59,030 nt of DNA from Gnetum montanum (GCA_015680685.1 MNCI01015020.1:1-59030), one strand, 5' to 3'. Positions 1-12,853 are shown, counted from the first letter of the stretch. The notes: generated from the letters alone by a model not told the origin. Numbers and translations are program-made.

Positions 1-559
1 TAATAATATTTAATCATGGCCCATGAACATCATTCATCATGTGTCACAATTATACTTAACCATATGCACTCAGGGTTATACAAGTAACTAGGAAGACAGT
101 AGCCTGCAAGCACACTTAACGATCTAGAATAATTGCTAGTCCAATCTACAAAATATAATCAAGTTATGCATGCACACTTTTGATTTATATAGTTTGGCAT
201 ATAGGACACTTGTTGCTCATCACTTTGCCTAGGATTTTGTTACACCTACTTAAGAAATATTCCATTTTCTCAACCATAACATTCTCTAAAAATACTAACT
301 ACAATCTTATGAATCCTCAAGAACTAGATTAGAAAATTTATCTTACCTTGAGATATTTAAGCTATGAGTGTATGCAATAAATTTCCATCAAGTTTTTTCT
401 TCTAAAGGTAATAAATCACATTTGAATAATAATGTTAAATAAGGTATTTGCATCTTCACCTTTAACTCATCTAGCAAAAATGCTTTTTGTACTTTTTAAA
501 TATCTTTCCAAATTTTAACACTAAGTCTAGGTCCCCAAATAACATAGTAGGATAAATAA
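1..559. other. AT-rich stretch, no gene seen
   Basis: No convincing coding frame, RNA gene or repeat border is visible. It may be 3' flank of the LINE that follows on the minus strand. Confidence 0.4.
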
Positions 560-3010
560 TAGTCCAACAAAAAAAAATTTCTAACCTTCTAAGCCTAAAG
601 TCCTAAATTTGTGCACTTGTTTTTGAAAGTAGAGAGTGAGTGTTAAAACCTCCTAGTATTCTTTCTTTAACACACCTCCCTAACTTGTAATTGTTCATAT
701 AAATGAAACCAAATATTTAAAAGAATCTAATATTTATACATTGGTACCTCCAAAACGGAAATTATAACATGTATTTCTTGTATCCCACATCATCAATTTA
801 GTTGTATCCACATTCACTGAAAGGCTAAATGAACAACAATAATTTTCTAAAATTTGCAACATATTTTGCATACATGTTGCAATAGTGGAGATTAAGGTAG
901 CATCATCTACATAGAAAAAAAGATTCACTACTTGAGATCTAATTTTGATAGCATGACTACCTTACCCATTGCAAAACCATTCCTACATTTCATCAATAAA
1001 AATCTCAAAGAGAGTTGAAAAAGATGGAAAACCTTGTTTAACTACAAATTCCCTTTAAAATTGAAAACTTTTTCTTTGAATTACTTTCTATAATTTCAAT
1101 AATCACTTCCTCATATAATATTTTAATTGCTACAACCAATTCTACAAGGAGACCAATGTTATGCAAGCACAACCAAAGATTTATGTAAATCATTAAATCA
1201 TATATTTTCACAAAATCAACAAAACAAATAAAATTTTTTTGTTAGGCTTTTTAGCAAACTTTATGTAGTTTCTAAGAATAACTAAGTGATAAATAGTGGA
1301 GTGATTCTATCTAAGGCCTACTTAACATCTTACCTTAGCTTGTTTAGCGTCAACCCAAGAACTAATTCTATTTTATAGCAGAGTGCCTAATAACTTAACA
1401 GAAATATTACTCACAACAATCATTAAATAATTTTTCAAATTACTTTTATCTCCCTTTTATATAATAAGTTAGCCTTACTAGTTTTCCAATGTCGATCTAA
1501 TCTTTGATCTATTGTTGAATTTAATCTATGTCAAAATTCTTTAGGAATGGCCAATCTTAAAAACTTTAGTACTTTTGCATATAAATCATATAAATCTATA
1601 ACTTTTGCCAAATGCTAGTCTCTTAATACCCTGTATGACTTTTTTAAGAGTAAATTAGAGAAGTACTTATTGTATAATAGTAATAAAATTATCTTTTCTT
1701 GTAAATAGTTTATTATAAAATGAACATACATCTTGAAAAGAAAAATTAAATGATAAAAAGGCTTTATGATAAAAACACTATTAAAGTTGTTTAGAGTCTT
1801 TTTTAATAATATGACATTCCTCCTATTCCTTGATAAATTTCCTCGTAATTCTAATTAAGAATTTATATGCCTTAACTAACATTTGTCTATATTCCTTATT
1901 CACATCCTTAATATTTTGTCTACCTTGCATACAATCCTCATCAAACCAAGTCTTCTAAGTACCCTATTGCTATAAATGCATAACTTGTTTAGCCACTGCT
2001 AGCAAAATTTGTTCAAGCTTCTTATGATGTTTTCAAAATTCTATTTATTATGCGTTGCATCCATATAGTTCTTCCTTGACTCTTAAGGTGACTCTATACT
2101 AAAAATTTTCAGTTTCTATTTTTTAATTTTCTAAAAAGAAATTTTAATTTCCAACACAAACTCTATATGATTAGGACAAGATTCCACCAATTCCTCTCCA
2201 ACTTTCAACTCCTTGATAAATTCAATGCCTTCATAAGAACATAAAAATAATACAATAGTTACCTTGAGGCTTGCTAAAAGTAAATGAAGAAGATTAAGGA
2301 AATTTAGTAAGACCATTGAAGATGAGTCAAAAATATGTCTATTATAATAGTTGTTAGGTTATGTTATATTAATAATGCCATCTATAAAATGCCACACCCA
2401 GAAGTGATTTTCAACAATATTTAAACTACAGACATTATGTTACCATTGAATAACTTCTATTTACTATTTACTATAAACCTATCCTTGCATTAAAATCTCC
2501 ACAAATAAACACTAAGCCTTGGACTAAAAAGTTTACACTATCTCTACATAAAAATTGGAAAGGATGATCACAAGACAACTCTATGACTCTATAGTATCAT
2601 ACAATGTAGCATCTATAGGGATAAAATAGCATATGGCAAAGAAGCACAACCATGCTAAAACAAGATTTTTAGCCAAATGTATTTTTTATGATCATCTTTT
2701 ACTAAAAATACACAATGTGCAAAAGATTTGCTTGCCAACATTGTAATGCACCATCATGTTTGCCTCTTTACCCTACTCCTATGATTCTTGCACCAAATTT
2801 ACTGAACCCATGAACCATAGAACCAACATCTTCTCAAGTTTTAACAAAACCTAATACATCAAAGTTATTAATGAAACTAAATTCACTCAATGAAACATCT
2901 TTTTATTTGTGATTCCACCATTTGAATTAATAAATTAACAAAAAAGAGCTTATGCATTTTTTGAATAGTTTTTGGAATATTACTTATCTAAACTTGTCAC
3001 TCTCCTTAGT
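560..3010 (-). mobile_element. Decayed LINE (non-LTR) retrotransposon, endonuclease plus RT
   Basis: Read on the minus strand this shows the two signatures of a plant LINE in the right order. An apurinic endonuclease motif GDFNARIG lies at about 2478-2507, preceded near 2700-2880 by an endonuclease N-terminal stretch resembling NYDVxGLxETWEDVGS of plant LINEs. A reverse-transcriptase active-site segment FFYVDDATLIS lies at 870-928, preceded around 960-1040 by a degenerate form of the K/QGxPxSxxLFxIFIDE block. The frames are broken by many stops and shifts, so it is inactive. Both ends are approximate: no clear poly-A tail or target duplication was found. The basis is motif recognition; the family assignment is firm, the clade is not. 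Confidence 0.7.
734..928 (-). pseudogene. LINE reverse-transcriptase fragment (YVDD box)
   Basis: This 64-residue open stretch carries YVDD, the RT catalytic box, followed by DATLIS and about 40 residues typical of the region after the box in LINE RTs (a stretch ending SLSVNVDTTKLMMW matches the usual LxVNxxKTKxMxF segment). It is part of the larger minus-strand LINE and is not an independent gene. Confidence 0.7.
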
Positions 3011-3839
3011 TTACATATAAAAAACAATTAAAATAAGTACAAACACATCAAGTTTTATCAACCACTAAAAGCTACCCCACAATTGGAATCCCAATAAAGC
3101 CAACCGAAGGGCACAAACTAAACCTTTTTTTAAAATCCAAACCCCATAGCAAGAATCAAAAGAAGTTTGATAGATGGGCAAAAACCTAGCATTTCTTTTT
3201 TTTAGTGTAACTATACCCTACTACTTTAAACAAGGATAGTCATTCCAATCCTAGGTACAGGAAGATACTCATTGACACATTAGCAAAGCATACCCATGAT
3301 ACAATAACACCTTTGCACCATTCCTACAAACATGCCATAATTATAAATTTATATTCTACATGCAAAATTATGCTAGTAACAATCCCATTACTTCAAATTT
3401 TAACTTAATTTTATTAATTAATTTTTTTATAAAAAAAAAGACCAAAATGTCATGCATCAGCTTTCCCTGAATTTTAAAGTATTATTCTAGAATGTGTTGG
3501 GACATTACCATTACATCTAACAATGAAATATATTTCTTTTATTTTTAATATTAAATAATCAGTAAAATTAATAATTGATAATAAATTTTCTTACAGAACT
3601 AATTTAGATTTTTTATATTGATTTATACAGATAAGGCACATCTTCAAATTTGTATACAAGTTTCAAGTTCAAGTCCAATTATTTAATCACTGTACTCTGT
3701 GACGATCTAATATATGTATCATGGAATATTAGTAAGGTCACGTATGTACAAAAGGGGACACTACATTACTCCAAAGTCAAGATACTCTTCAAATACTTAA
3801 TGCCACTATATTTGTCATCTGCTCTTCTTCAACTGCAGT
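3011..3839. other. AT-rich spacer
   Basis: No gene is recognisable. Homopolymer A and T runs occur at about 3420-3440. The stretch separates the LINE from the XLG fragment and could hold decayed 5' sequence of the LINE and the 3' flank of XLG. Confidence 0.4.
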
Positions 3840-5521
3840 TTACAAGTAAATGCAATAATTGACTGATTGACTTGGAACCAGCAATAATGAAGTTTCCTGT
3901 GGAACCAACGGAGATGAACCAGCAATAAAAAGGTAACGGTCATGCTTCTCCTCTTCCCACTTGACAATTTCACGGATGTACTTAAAAGCTGCATCCACTG
4001 AGCTCCTATCAAACGCTTTCAGTTGGCAGACAAATAATTTTTTACCTGTGAGAGATGCATATACTTCTTTGAATTTCAATGCAACATAATAAAAAGCTTG
4101 GCTTGCCAATGAGTGACTGTTGTTACGTGCTTTCACAGGACTAAAATCCTTGAACCAGTCACAAACAGTAAGTGCTGTTGAGTTAATTTTTTCCTCAAAT
4201 ATATCGTATTTGTTCAGTAACAGAACGAATGGGGTATCCCTAAAGATGGCATTGTTTACAACTCTCTCAAATAATTCTTTGTTATAAATCATTTTATTTC
4301 TCAACAGGCCATCAGATTCGACGTACATTTGATCGTATTCACTGATAGCAACACAAAACATTACCACCTTAACATCTTCAAACATTTCCAGCCATTTACA
4401 CTCTTGCGTAAGTCCATTAAAGTTAATTCTGATGAGTTGATACCTAAAAACATGAACAAATTAAGAAAGAGGAAATAGTATCTTCTAAAATCATGCACAA
4501 ACAATAATGATAGTTATATACTGTAGTATTTTCCAATTTATTCTTACTTTGCTGGCAGTACCGGGCCCTCAAAGTTTCCATTGTAAGCCTCTGACATTGG
4601 ACTTCGATCATCCAGTGAAAAGTCGATGAATGCCAGTCCGTTGGTATGAGTTACACCTTCAGCATATAAAACGTCCATTTCAGATGGCTCATACTCATTG
4701 CTTGATACTTCAACTGCCTGCAAATAGTTTTGCTTGGATGATCATTGCAAAAATGTACATGTAGGTAGTACCTTTAGTCCAGAAATTGTGAATCCAACAT
4801 CATTCAAAAAGAGAAATATTACAACGTTAAAATATTAAAATCATAGCAGTAATTTTAATTCAGCCCAACGCTGATTTTGCAGAAATCTACATCTGCAATT
4901 CCATTTATTTCATATTTGTTGAAATCAAATTAACAAAGATGATTTTGGTTGCGTGTTAGGCTAGAGTAAACTTTCACGTTTTTCACAGAAAAGCTAAAAA
5001 AAACATGGCTGTTGAATGTTAACATAAGCGTACAATACAGGAAAAAAAAGTTTTGCAATTCATAAAATTGAATAGTGCAGAATCTATCTTTTACAAACGC
5101 AAAATCATCCTAATGAATACAAGGATCAATACGTATTACATGTAAATATCATTATCAACAGAGGCAACAAGAAAAATGAGCAATAATTGACATCAGAGAC
5201 AAAATAATAAAAATAAACAAACCGGATAACTTGTTAGACACAAGGAAACTAGATAACTGACTAAAAGAATTTCATAAATACCCGCTCTAGAAAATATCCA
5301 GCAACATCAGGAAGGATATGCAACTCATTCCTTCTTTGGTATGTTGTTTGAATTGCTGTATCGTTCCACATTTCATGAACAAGTGGAGCATACCCTTGCG
5401 GCTGGGAAAAACACATCCAAATCCCCGATAGCCATTATTTCCAAAAGCCAGTCAGAGAAATGCTTCAATTTTGGATTGAGAGCATATCTGTTTTGACTGA
5501 ACTCTCTGTCCCCACTTGTAA
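3840..5521 (-). pseudogene. Extra-large G protein (XLG), last three exons, broken
   Basis: XLGs are plant G-alpha-like proteins with a long N-terminal extension. Only the C-terminal half of the G-alpha domain is present here. Reading right to left, exon 5282-5521 encodes the [20 protein letters not shown] block. Exon 4548-4717 encodes [20 protein letters not shown]. Exon 3840-4443 encodes the core with FVLLLNKYDIFEEKI (the NKxD guanine-specificity motif) and FKYIREIVKWEEEK near the end. Introns 4444-4547 and 4718-5281 have GT/AG borders and the 4443/4548 junction keeps frame (AA|G). In the first exon the family's PAATREYAPLV segment is about 5 nt short near 5392-5397, which shifts the frame. 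After the usual SPxVxQE terminus the normal stop is missing and reading runs on 16 residues. Upstream exons are not seen to 6300. Introns are retained, so this is a genomic remnant and not a processed copy. Call strong, pseudogene status likely. Confidence 0.85.
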
Positions 5522-5523
5522 CT

Positions 5524-6270
5524 GCAAGATGTATACACTGAACTTTTAATGAGAAAGATGGCAGAACTACTGCACATGTACTAAAGACTCAATGGATAAA
5601 AATGCTAGGTCATTTTGATTGCCTAGTAATTGATTTACAAAAGCACCAAAGTCATCATATCGCTTTCTTACCTCAACCTAACTTACAATGTTTTAAATAA
5701 AAAAAATGAAGAGAAAAATATAATAGATTAGTAAAAGAAACAATACAATTCAGTGTTGAATAAGAATACTGGCATTAAAACGAACTAATATGTAAACTGG
5801 ATCATTGCTTAATGTATCCAGTAATCTTGTGTTTAATCCCCTCAACTTGGGGTGACCCACAATATGGTAGGCACGTGACTTGATAACTTGACAATGGTTT
5901 TTACAGCGAGTTATCTACCTAAGAATATCATGAACGTCTATTTTTTATGGTGCCTCCAAATGGGACATATTAAGTTGAAACTTGAACCAAATGATTCTTG
6001 ATCCTAAGTGCTCACCTTGTCTCTTAATGCACTACTCGTATAATTTAAACTAGGCCCCTAAAGATCCTTTCCTACTTTGTCAAAGAATTGAAAACAAAAT
6101 GCATTTATCATTACCATCATCACAATGACCCTTAAGGTAGGCAATCCGCTTAAAAACCCCACATTACCAATTGAGTTATCCAATAATTTGCAAAAAATAA
6201 AATAAAAGATACTTTTAAATTGGACTTTTTTTTTAACTAGAAGATCATAGTGTTGGCACATTTGGCCATT
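5524..6270. other. AT-rich spacer upstream of XLG exons
   Basis: The missing N-terminal XLG exons should lie here but no recognisable coding segment was found. No RNA gene or repeat was seen. Confidence 0.4.
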
Positions 6271-6279
6271 TCATGGAAC

Positions 6280-6321
6280 AGCAAGAGTAGATACTGGAAA
6301 AGCAAGAGTAGATACTGGAAA
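6280..6321. repeat. 21-bp perfect tandem duplication
   Basis: The unit AGCAAGAGTAGATACTGGAA plus A occurs twice head to tail at 6280-6300 and 6301-6321. Confidence 0.9.
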
Positions 6322-6385
6322 AAGGCAACATGTATGGTTGAAAATTTAGAAATAAACATGTGGCTTTAAGGTTATGGGTTGATGG

Positions 6386-6709
6386 ATGTTTTGGAGAAGT
6401 TACTCACAATTAAATAAAATGATGTTAAGACCTTTTCGGGATACAAAATTAAAGTGCCAAATTATTCCTGAGGAAACGTGGTATTACTGGAAGCAAATGG
6501 TTCGGCATTCGCACAACATTTCAAAAGCAAAATGGAAAGGGCTTCGGCCGATGGTAATTGAGCAATTAAAAAAAAGGGAAAAGTATTATTCCATCGCATC
6601 CATGGTTCTAGTGGCTTACGAAGTGCTCAAGGCCAGACAAGTTCTCATTCACGGCATCACTCAGAAATATTTGTTGGTCATACGACACATTGCACCCAAA
6701 CAGCAGTAG
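6386..6709 (+). pseudogene. APO-family-like (plastid RNA-binding) gene fragment
   Basis: The 107-residue frame contains about 60 residues (6510-6690) that resemble the segment before the zinc motif of plant APO (accumulation of photosystem I) proteins: KWKGLRPMVIEQLKKREKYY followed by MVLVAYEVLKARQVLIHGIT. In APO proteins this is followed by a Cys-rich DUF794 motif (CxxC...H...C), which is absent here: after HGIT the frame becomes unrelated and stops. The fragment is thus truncated on both sides. It precedes the FLA pseudogene on the same strand. The family assignment is from remembered consensus and is moderate; a chance or distant match is possible. Confidence 0.45.
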
Positions 6710-6823
6710 GAGAAGTGCATGGTACATCAACAATAATACAAACAAAGTTTGTTCCTCGTCAGTCTATGTAACTATCATTATTATTCAAGAAGAATCTTGA
6801 TTGCCATTACCGTGGATGCAACC

Positions 6824-7330
6824 ATGATATTCTTGGCCCCACTAGTGTTGGTGATGGCGTTCATGGCGGTGCTAGCGACACCAACAGTGACTGCACCGAC
6901 GACATCGTCAGAAGCGGGCACGATGATGGCGATGAAGATTCTAGAGCAGACAGGATGCAACATGTTCATAAATCTGGCAAAGAGCACATAGGCCATTCAC
7001 CAGATTCAGATGGACTTGCTCGTGGATTCGCAGGGAATGACCGTCTTGGCTCCCTCCGATGATACGATGCCTTCGCAAACCTGAAGGCGGGTATGCTGAA
7101 CTCGCTCATGGAAATGGAGAAGACGGAGGTAGTGCAGTACCACATGTTGCCGAAATACTACATGTAGGGGTAGTCGCAGGAGGCCAGCAATCCCATCAAA
7201 ACCATGGGCACTGGCAAGCATGGCCCTCTCGACTTCACTGTGACCTCCTTGGGAGCCAGCAACAGCTCTGTCGAAATCTCCACCCAAGCAAACAATTCCT
7301 ATCGGATTGTAGGGATTTGCAGACCTCAAA
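6824..7330 (+). pseudogene. Fasciclin-like arabinogalactan protein (FLA) pseudogene
   Basis: FLAs are secreted, GPI-anchored cell-wall proteins with a fasciclin domain. From ATG at 6824 there is a hydrophobic signal-peptide-like start, then a Thr/Pro/Ala stretch ending near SSEAG, then MKILEQTGCNMFINLAKST, matching the FLA segment ILEKAGxFxxFIxLLKST. After an in-frame TAG at 6988 come IHQI and GMTVLAPSDD (the H1 fasciclin motif, usually GMTVFAPTD). One frame change near 7065 then gives FANLKAGMLNSL and EKTEVVQYHMLPKYY (H2 region, usually QFHVLP), two TAG codons, and a C-terminal FTVTSLGASNSSVEIST part. So there are at least three stops and one frameshift. No intron is apparent, as is usual for FLAs. 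The local GC content is higher than the flanks. The call is firm; it is clearly non-functional. Confidence 0.8.
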
Positions 7331-7339
7331 TCCTAGTTT

Positions 7340-7740
7340 GAAAATGTATGAGAGGATCTTCTATTATCAAGCATTTGAAGGCAAACACAGAAGATGCTGC
7401 GCAACATCTAGACTCCCCACCAATGCCAGGGCCACGGTATAGCACACGGATTACTACAGCTACCATTTCCAGCACAAACAGAAATTCACAAGATAGCCAA
7501 GTTCCAAAGATGGTGGATCATTACAGTTCTTTTCGGATGGAAAAACACCGACAGTAATAGGCGTATGAGGCAGACGATGTGGCAACATGTGGGTGACCAT
7601 CCATAACGTCAGTTACGGAATCGACAGCGATGGAGCCTGCTACGCCTATGCATCGCCTCTTATCCCTCGCAACGTGATAGTTTACAAACCCTTGATCCAG
7701 CACCTGTCCCACTTGCACGATGACACCTAACGCCTAGAGA
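7340..7740. other. GC-richer stretch of unknown origin after the FLA pseudogene
   Basis: Base composition stays like the FLA piece and unlike the AT-rich flanks, and short frames are open on both strands (for example a plus frame at about 7585-7727 and a minus frame 7521-7718). I recognise none of them. It may be continued captured gene sequence. Confidence 0.35.
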
Positions 7741-8019
7741 AATATATGGTAAAAATAATTAATTTATTCACCATATATGATCAACATATATGCCGAAGGT
7801 TGTGAAAATAAAATCTATCAAAGAAGAGGAAAACCAACTCCAGCAGATTAAAAAGATTTCATGGCCAAAACCAGTCCCAAAGTGCAGCTGCAGGTGCAGT
7901 GGAATAGCATGTTGGGATGACCAATGTCCTCTAACTCCATCTTTGATAAAATTATTATTATTATTGAAAAAGAGAAAAGAAATTTTTGGGATATTTGTGT
8001 AATGTCCTATATAAAGTGG

Positions 8020-9466
8020 ACATTTAGTTAGTATCCATTTTATTCATATGGAAGATTATAAAATTCCATGATAATTGTAGCTAATTTTAAATCACGAAAA
8101 ACACATGCCAGTAGCATGATTTTCTCCTAACTTCATGTATAAGTTACAACTTCCTAACCTGTTGGGCAAGTTCTAACTTCCTTACTTGGGAGAGAAGTTA
8201 GCCAAGATATTTTGGAAAACCTAACTACCTTTTGAACCCTATAAAAAGGCTTCAGAGGTTAGAAGAAAGGGGACTTTTGATGAGCTCTCACTTGGAGACA
8301 CACTTTGGCTCTTGGAAGAGCATTTGTAAAGAAGAAATCGTGAAAGATTGCTTGTAAAATGACTTGCTAAAGAAAATATTTCAACCTCTTTGTCATAGTC
8401 CTGTGAGTTATGCTTATTATTATTTTTATTTTGTTTGAATTGTTTAGCTAGTGGTTTAGATAGTATCATGCTTGGCAAGTAATTTTGGGATTTTTAGATT
8501 GCTCTTATTGTTCTTCTTGCATGATAAAAAATTTCTATTAAAATTTTGCCATAGAAGAGCATGTGTTTGAAAGGCTTAAGAGCGTTTTAGTAGTAAATTT
8601 TATTATTGTGCAATGTGTAAGAATCTCTATTGAGATTGTTGTAAGAGAGCTTCTGCATGTAGTCAAGCCGTTGAACGATTCAATAGTCAAGAGAGTTCAG
8701 AAAATTTTTGGTATTTTGATAAGACTAGAATAGCTTCTTTAATCTTTAAAGTGAATCTCCATGGTATTTCAATCAGAAATTTTCAAGTCTTTTAAAGGTT
8801 CTGTTGAATGCAATTGTTGACATCCATTATCTAGCCAAAAAAGAGTTTCATACATGATAGTTTACGCAACAATTTTTTGGTAGCATAGTATGATTGTCTT
8901 GAAGAAATTGCTTATTTGAGCCTTGGAAGTTTGAACAATTCGTAGTTATTGAATTTGGGATAGCTTTATTGCGAAGTGTTTACTCATATCATTTTACCTT
9001 GTTTAAACATTTGAGGTCTTAACACAAATCTACTTTCTTTTCTGTGTATTTCCATTGAATCTTGCTCTATTTCTAGTTTTCTTGTGGAACTATCTCTTTC
9101 TCTGGGAAAAATTAGAAGTAGATTCGTAGAGTTGTGCTCGATTTTTTTTGCAAAATTTTATTTGTTACAAATAGGTATTATAAGGGCTGCGTAGATTAGG
9201 CAATTAAACAAAATAAGAACTCTTAACAGCTCACAGTACTTGGCAAAGTTGGTTGAATCTCTTTAAGATAAGTCATTTGTAGTTTACACACAATGCAATC
9301 ATTTCATTTTTCACAACCGCACACCGCAACAGAACACACACATACTCACATTAACTACTAAGTCTATTTGGAGGTATTTGGGCCTTGGTGTTGCCAGAGA
9401 CCAACAAGCACCTAAATCCTATTTGAGGACACTCATTGGCGGTCGCGTCCCAAACAGTCGCCAACA
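8020..9466 (+). mobile_element. LTR of family S, probable solo LTR
   Basis: Long stretches align with 55740-57058 (same strand) and with 52971-54245 (opposite strand): for example GGTATTTCAATCAGAAATT and TCTATTTGGAGGTATTTGGG have close counterparts in both. A promoter-like TATAAAAAGG lies at 8240-8249. The 3' end is placed at AGTCGCCAACA, matching AGTCACCCACA at 57048-57058. Unlike the 55740 copy, no primer site (TGGTGCTAGAAGGAGGG) or gag follows, so it is probably a solo LTR. The 5' edge is approximate and no target duplication was confirmed. Confidence 0.65.
8240..8249 (+). promoter_or_regulatory. TATA box of family S LTR
   Basis: TATAAAAAGG, conserved in position with the minus-strand copy at 54031-54039 and weakened in the 55740 copy. 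It is the likely LTR core promoter. Confidence 0.5.
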
Positions 9467-12400
9467 CATAGCATGATGGACACCAACAACTAATGTATGA
9501 TAACTAAATAATAACATAAGTGAAAATAGTCAAGCTAGATTTCATGTAGTTGAATAAAAGTATTGTAATCCAAGGTCAGAGAACACCAATAGCATCTTTT
9601 TCAACAAGAAAATAAACAAGTAAAAACGTATGGTTCTTGATGGCTGGTTTTAAACAATTAAAATTAATTGAAATAGGTTTTGTTCAATCTCCATTTTTTT
9701 GGACTAAGTGCTTTCATGATAATAATGTTTCAATTTGCTTAGTTAATCAATTTGATTTAGGTTTTGAATGTTTAGTTGAATGCTTTGCTTAACAAGAGGT
9801 TTGAGCTGTTAATTTCCAAGTTTGTTGGGATAGCTATAGGTTGCAACTTAGAAGTAAATATGTGTTATTTAGATTTTTCTCTTTCTATTTACAGGAAACC
9901 CTGTAGTGAGAAGTGAAAACTTATAAGGGCACTTCTGAACAAGGGCAAGGGCTGATCCTTTTCATACCCTAGAGGGGAAAGTTTTCACTTGTATAGATAA
10001 AAACTTGAAAAAACATCCCCAAAACTGTTAAGCTTTCTCTTTAGACTCTCTCTTCTATGTTATTAATAGAATGTACTCTGAATTAAAAATCATGAATCTG
10101 TGTTCTTTTGGATTTGAACTCATCACCTAGTTCTTGAAATGGTTTGGTTAGCTTCATTACATTACATATGCACTTAGAGATTTTTTGAATCCCTACCTGA
10201 ATTTTTTAATGTTGTTTTTGGAGATTTCAACAAAAGTCCATTAAAGTTGGTTAACCAAGCCTATGGAATATTTTTTATTGCAAATTTTGTGGATTTGATC
10301 CTTTGGTGCTCAGGATGCTATTCAAATTTAAACTCAATCTGAGGTCATACAATCATTATATTAACATCAAAGCTACACACCAAATCTTACCCTCCTTATC
10401 CATGTAGCTTTAGAACAGCTTAATTTCTGGTGTTTGCAAGCACTTGAAAACATCATTTAAAATTATTCTAGGCATCCTATGTTCATGTTCAGCCCTAGAG
10501 ATGCTTTAGAGATTCACTTGATTGACAACATAGCTAATATGTGCTCTAACTTGATTCCAACACTTCAAACATGACGTATTATTGTTATGGGTTCTCATTA
10601 GGACAATAGTGCCACATCTCAATTGATAGAGAACCATGAAGACCAACTTGAGAAATACTCAACAACTTAATTCCTGACCATCTCTCCTTAGGAGTTATTA
10701 AGCTTCATCTGGTGATCTAGTCCATGGAAAACATTTTAAAAATAAAAAATAAAAGTTATCTCTACCCTTAGATGAGTTTGAAAAAGAAGTAAAATTGATT
10801 TTTGAATTTTAGAAGATTTATTAAAAGGGAACTAATCATTGAATCTTTGTGGAGGCTTGGAGAACATTATACAAGGGATAAGTTGGTAACCTAGCAAACA
10901 CAGCTCTGACATGAGAAATATCTTGCATATCATTTGGCATTTCCTTTGGTGCTCTCATGAAAATCCAAATCTAGTCAAAGAATTAAATTTAGAGCTCAAC
11001 TCTCTCTTGATCCTCTCATGTGTAAAGTAACTACAAACAGATTCTCAGTTTAGCAAAAAATCAATCTTTCAAAGATTTAGATTGTAAACACACTTCATAG
11101 CATTCATAACAAACAATGATTTTTTAGCTAATGCTTTATCAAAATTTCACTTCTTCAAGCTTATGAGGGTTTAGTTCAACTAGTGTAGTGGGTCATGTTT
11201 ATTTATTATCATCTTTGTGAGGATTCAATTCATCATGCATGGTGGGATGTGATTAATGGCTCTACACTCTTATAGAAGATTGGTTCCTCTAGTGTTGTGG
11301 GTCGTGTTTGTCTTTACATCCTTGCAAAGATTCAATAAATCTACTACGGTGTGGCTACAAAATTACTTGTGCACTTTTTGGTTAATCTAAACCATTTTTT
11401 TAACTAAGGAAAAAGTCACAAAGTGATGTCCTAACCATAGATTTCCCTCAAAACAAATATGAAGGAAATACCACATAAAAAATGTGTTCTTTAGTTTTTG
11501 CTTCAGCACTACACCCCATGATCAACAACATTAACTAAACTTATTTACGTATGCATAGTACATCAAAAAAATTTGTGTAACTTTATTCACCCCTCTCTAG
11601 AGTTCAAAATAATCCTAACATATTTTGAGTGTAGCTTGTTGGTTAAGGCTTGACATGCATCTAAGAAGCCACAAGCTCCATCATAGAAGGTTATGTTTAG
11701 ATATATGGCATTATAGTGACTGCACATAAGATACTACCTGAAACTAAGATTGCCCAATAGATCCCTGAGACTACCATATAGATATAGTATAAACAGTTCA
11801 ACTTAGTTAAATTTATAAATAGTGTTTGCAAATTTAATAAAATGGATTTAAATTTTAAGAAGAAACTCTTATATTGTCATGCGAGTAAAATATATTATCT
11901 ATAAATGTAGGTATATGTAGCATGGACAGTTTGATGACCTCAATTTATTTAGCATTATAAAAGAATCTATCATTCTGGAATTCCAATTCATTACACATGT
12001 TGATAGGCCATAGGGCATGTAAATGGAAAATCTCACAAATAGGCATGTAACCTCTTTATACTTAACCCATCTAACCATCTAAAAAATTAAAACAAGAAAC
12101 AAAAACAAGATGTTAAGAGTATAGTACCACAATATTCAATAAAAGCTCTCCCATTCATTTAATAAAAAATGTAGGTCATATGAAATAATGGAAGCTCAAT
12201 CACTTGTACCTATTGCATATTCCGAAGCACCCTTGGTTATAATTTTTAAAAGTTAAGGTACAGATACAAAACAAAAACATTAAAGTGAACAAAAGAACCA
12301 AAATCAATTTTTTTTGTAAAACTGAAAATGTGATTGTGAATTGACGAGAGGTTCATATCAACAAAATTAATTTTATATTCCATTCTTTGGAAGATTTTCA

Positions 12401-12853
12401 TGCAACCATATGTAATTAAAGAGGTGGTTTTATTTCTATTAACAAAGTTGCATAAGTCATCTATTTATCCCTACCTGTACTATTCTTTAACATTGGTGCA
12501 TTGCAATTTTCTATGTTGTTTGAACTTTCATCTTCAAACCTCTCACACCCCTTGAGCAATATACTAAGATATGTATACAGGCTGCTCTGAATCATCAACT
12601 TAAATGTTTCTACTTATTCTTGTGAAAATTTCTCATCTATATATAGAAATTTTATCTGTGAAACAAAATGCAAGCATAAGAAAAAAGGCCTAACCCTAGG
12701 TTATTGAAACACCACAATTTTGGGATTCTCATGATTTAGAAGTCTTGGAATTTGGGAAAGGGTCCCTGCAAGCATGGTGTCATGTTCAGACCATGTAGAC
12801 AATACCCTCTATAGCACAGTCAACATGGCAACTAGCCATAAGACTAGTTGGCA
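9467..12853. other. AT-rich stretch, mostly unreadable
   Basis: No confident gene. Around 10205-10330 a plus frame contains VVFGDFNKSPLKLVNQ, reminiscent of the GDFN endonuclease motif of LINEs, but nothing downstream confirms this. An imperfect duplication lies at 11182-11353. The rest shows no coding bias or repeat border that I can support. Confidence 0.4.
11182..11353. repeat. Imperfect direct duplication, period about 109 bp
   Basis: TAGTGTAGTGGGTCATGTTT at 11181-11200 recurs as TAGTGTTGTGGGTCGTGTTT at about 11290-11309, and both are followed by similar GATTCAAT...GGTG text. The copies are diverged. Confidence 0.45.

Noticed and set aside
6781-6996. Minus-strand frame of 71 codons opposite the FLA signal peptide
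   Set aside because: Shadow of the plus-strand FLA sequence; the plus frame has the family motifs.
10205-10330. LINE endonuclease suggested by FGDFN
   Set aside because: Only one short motif and no supporting RT or other endonuclease blocks on that strand.
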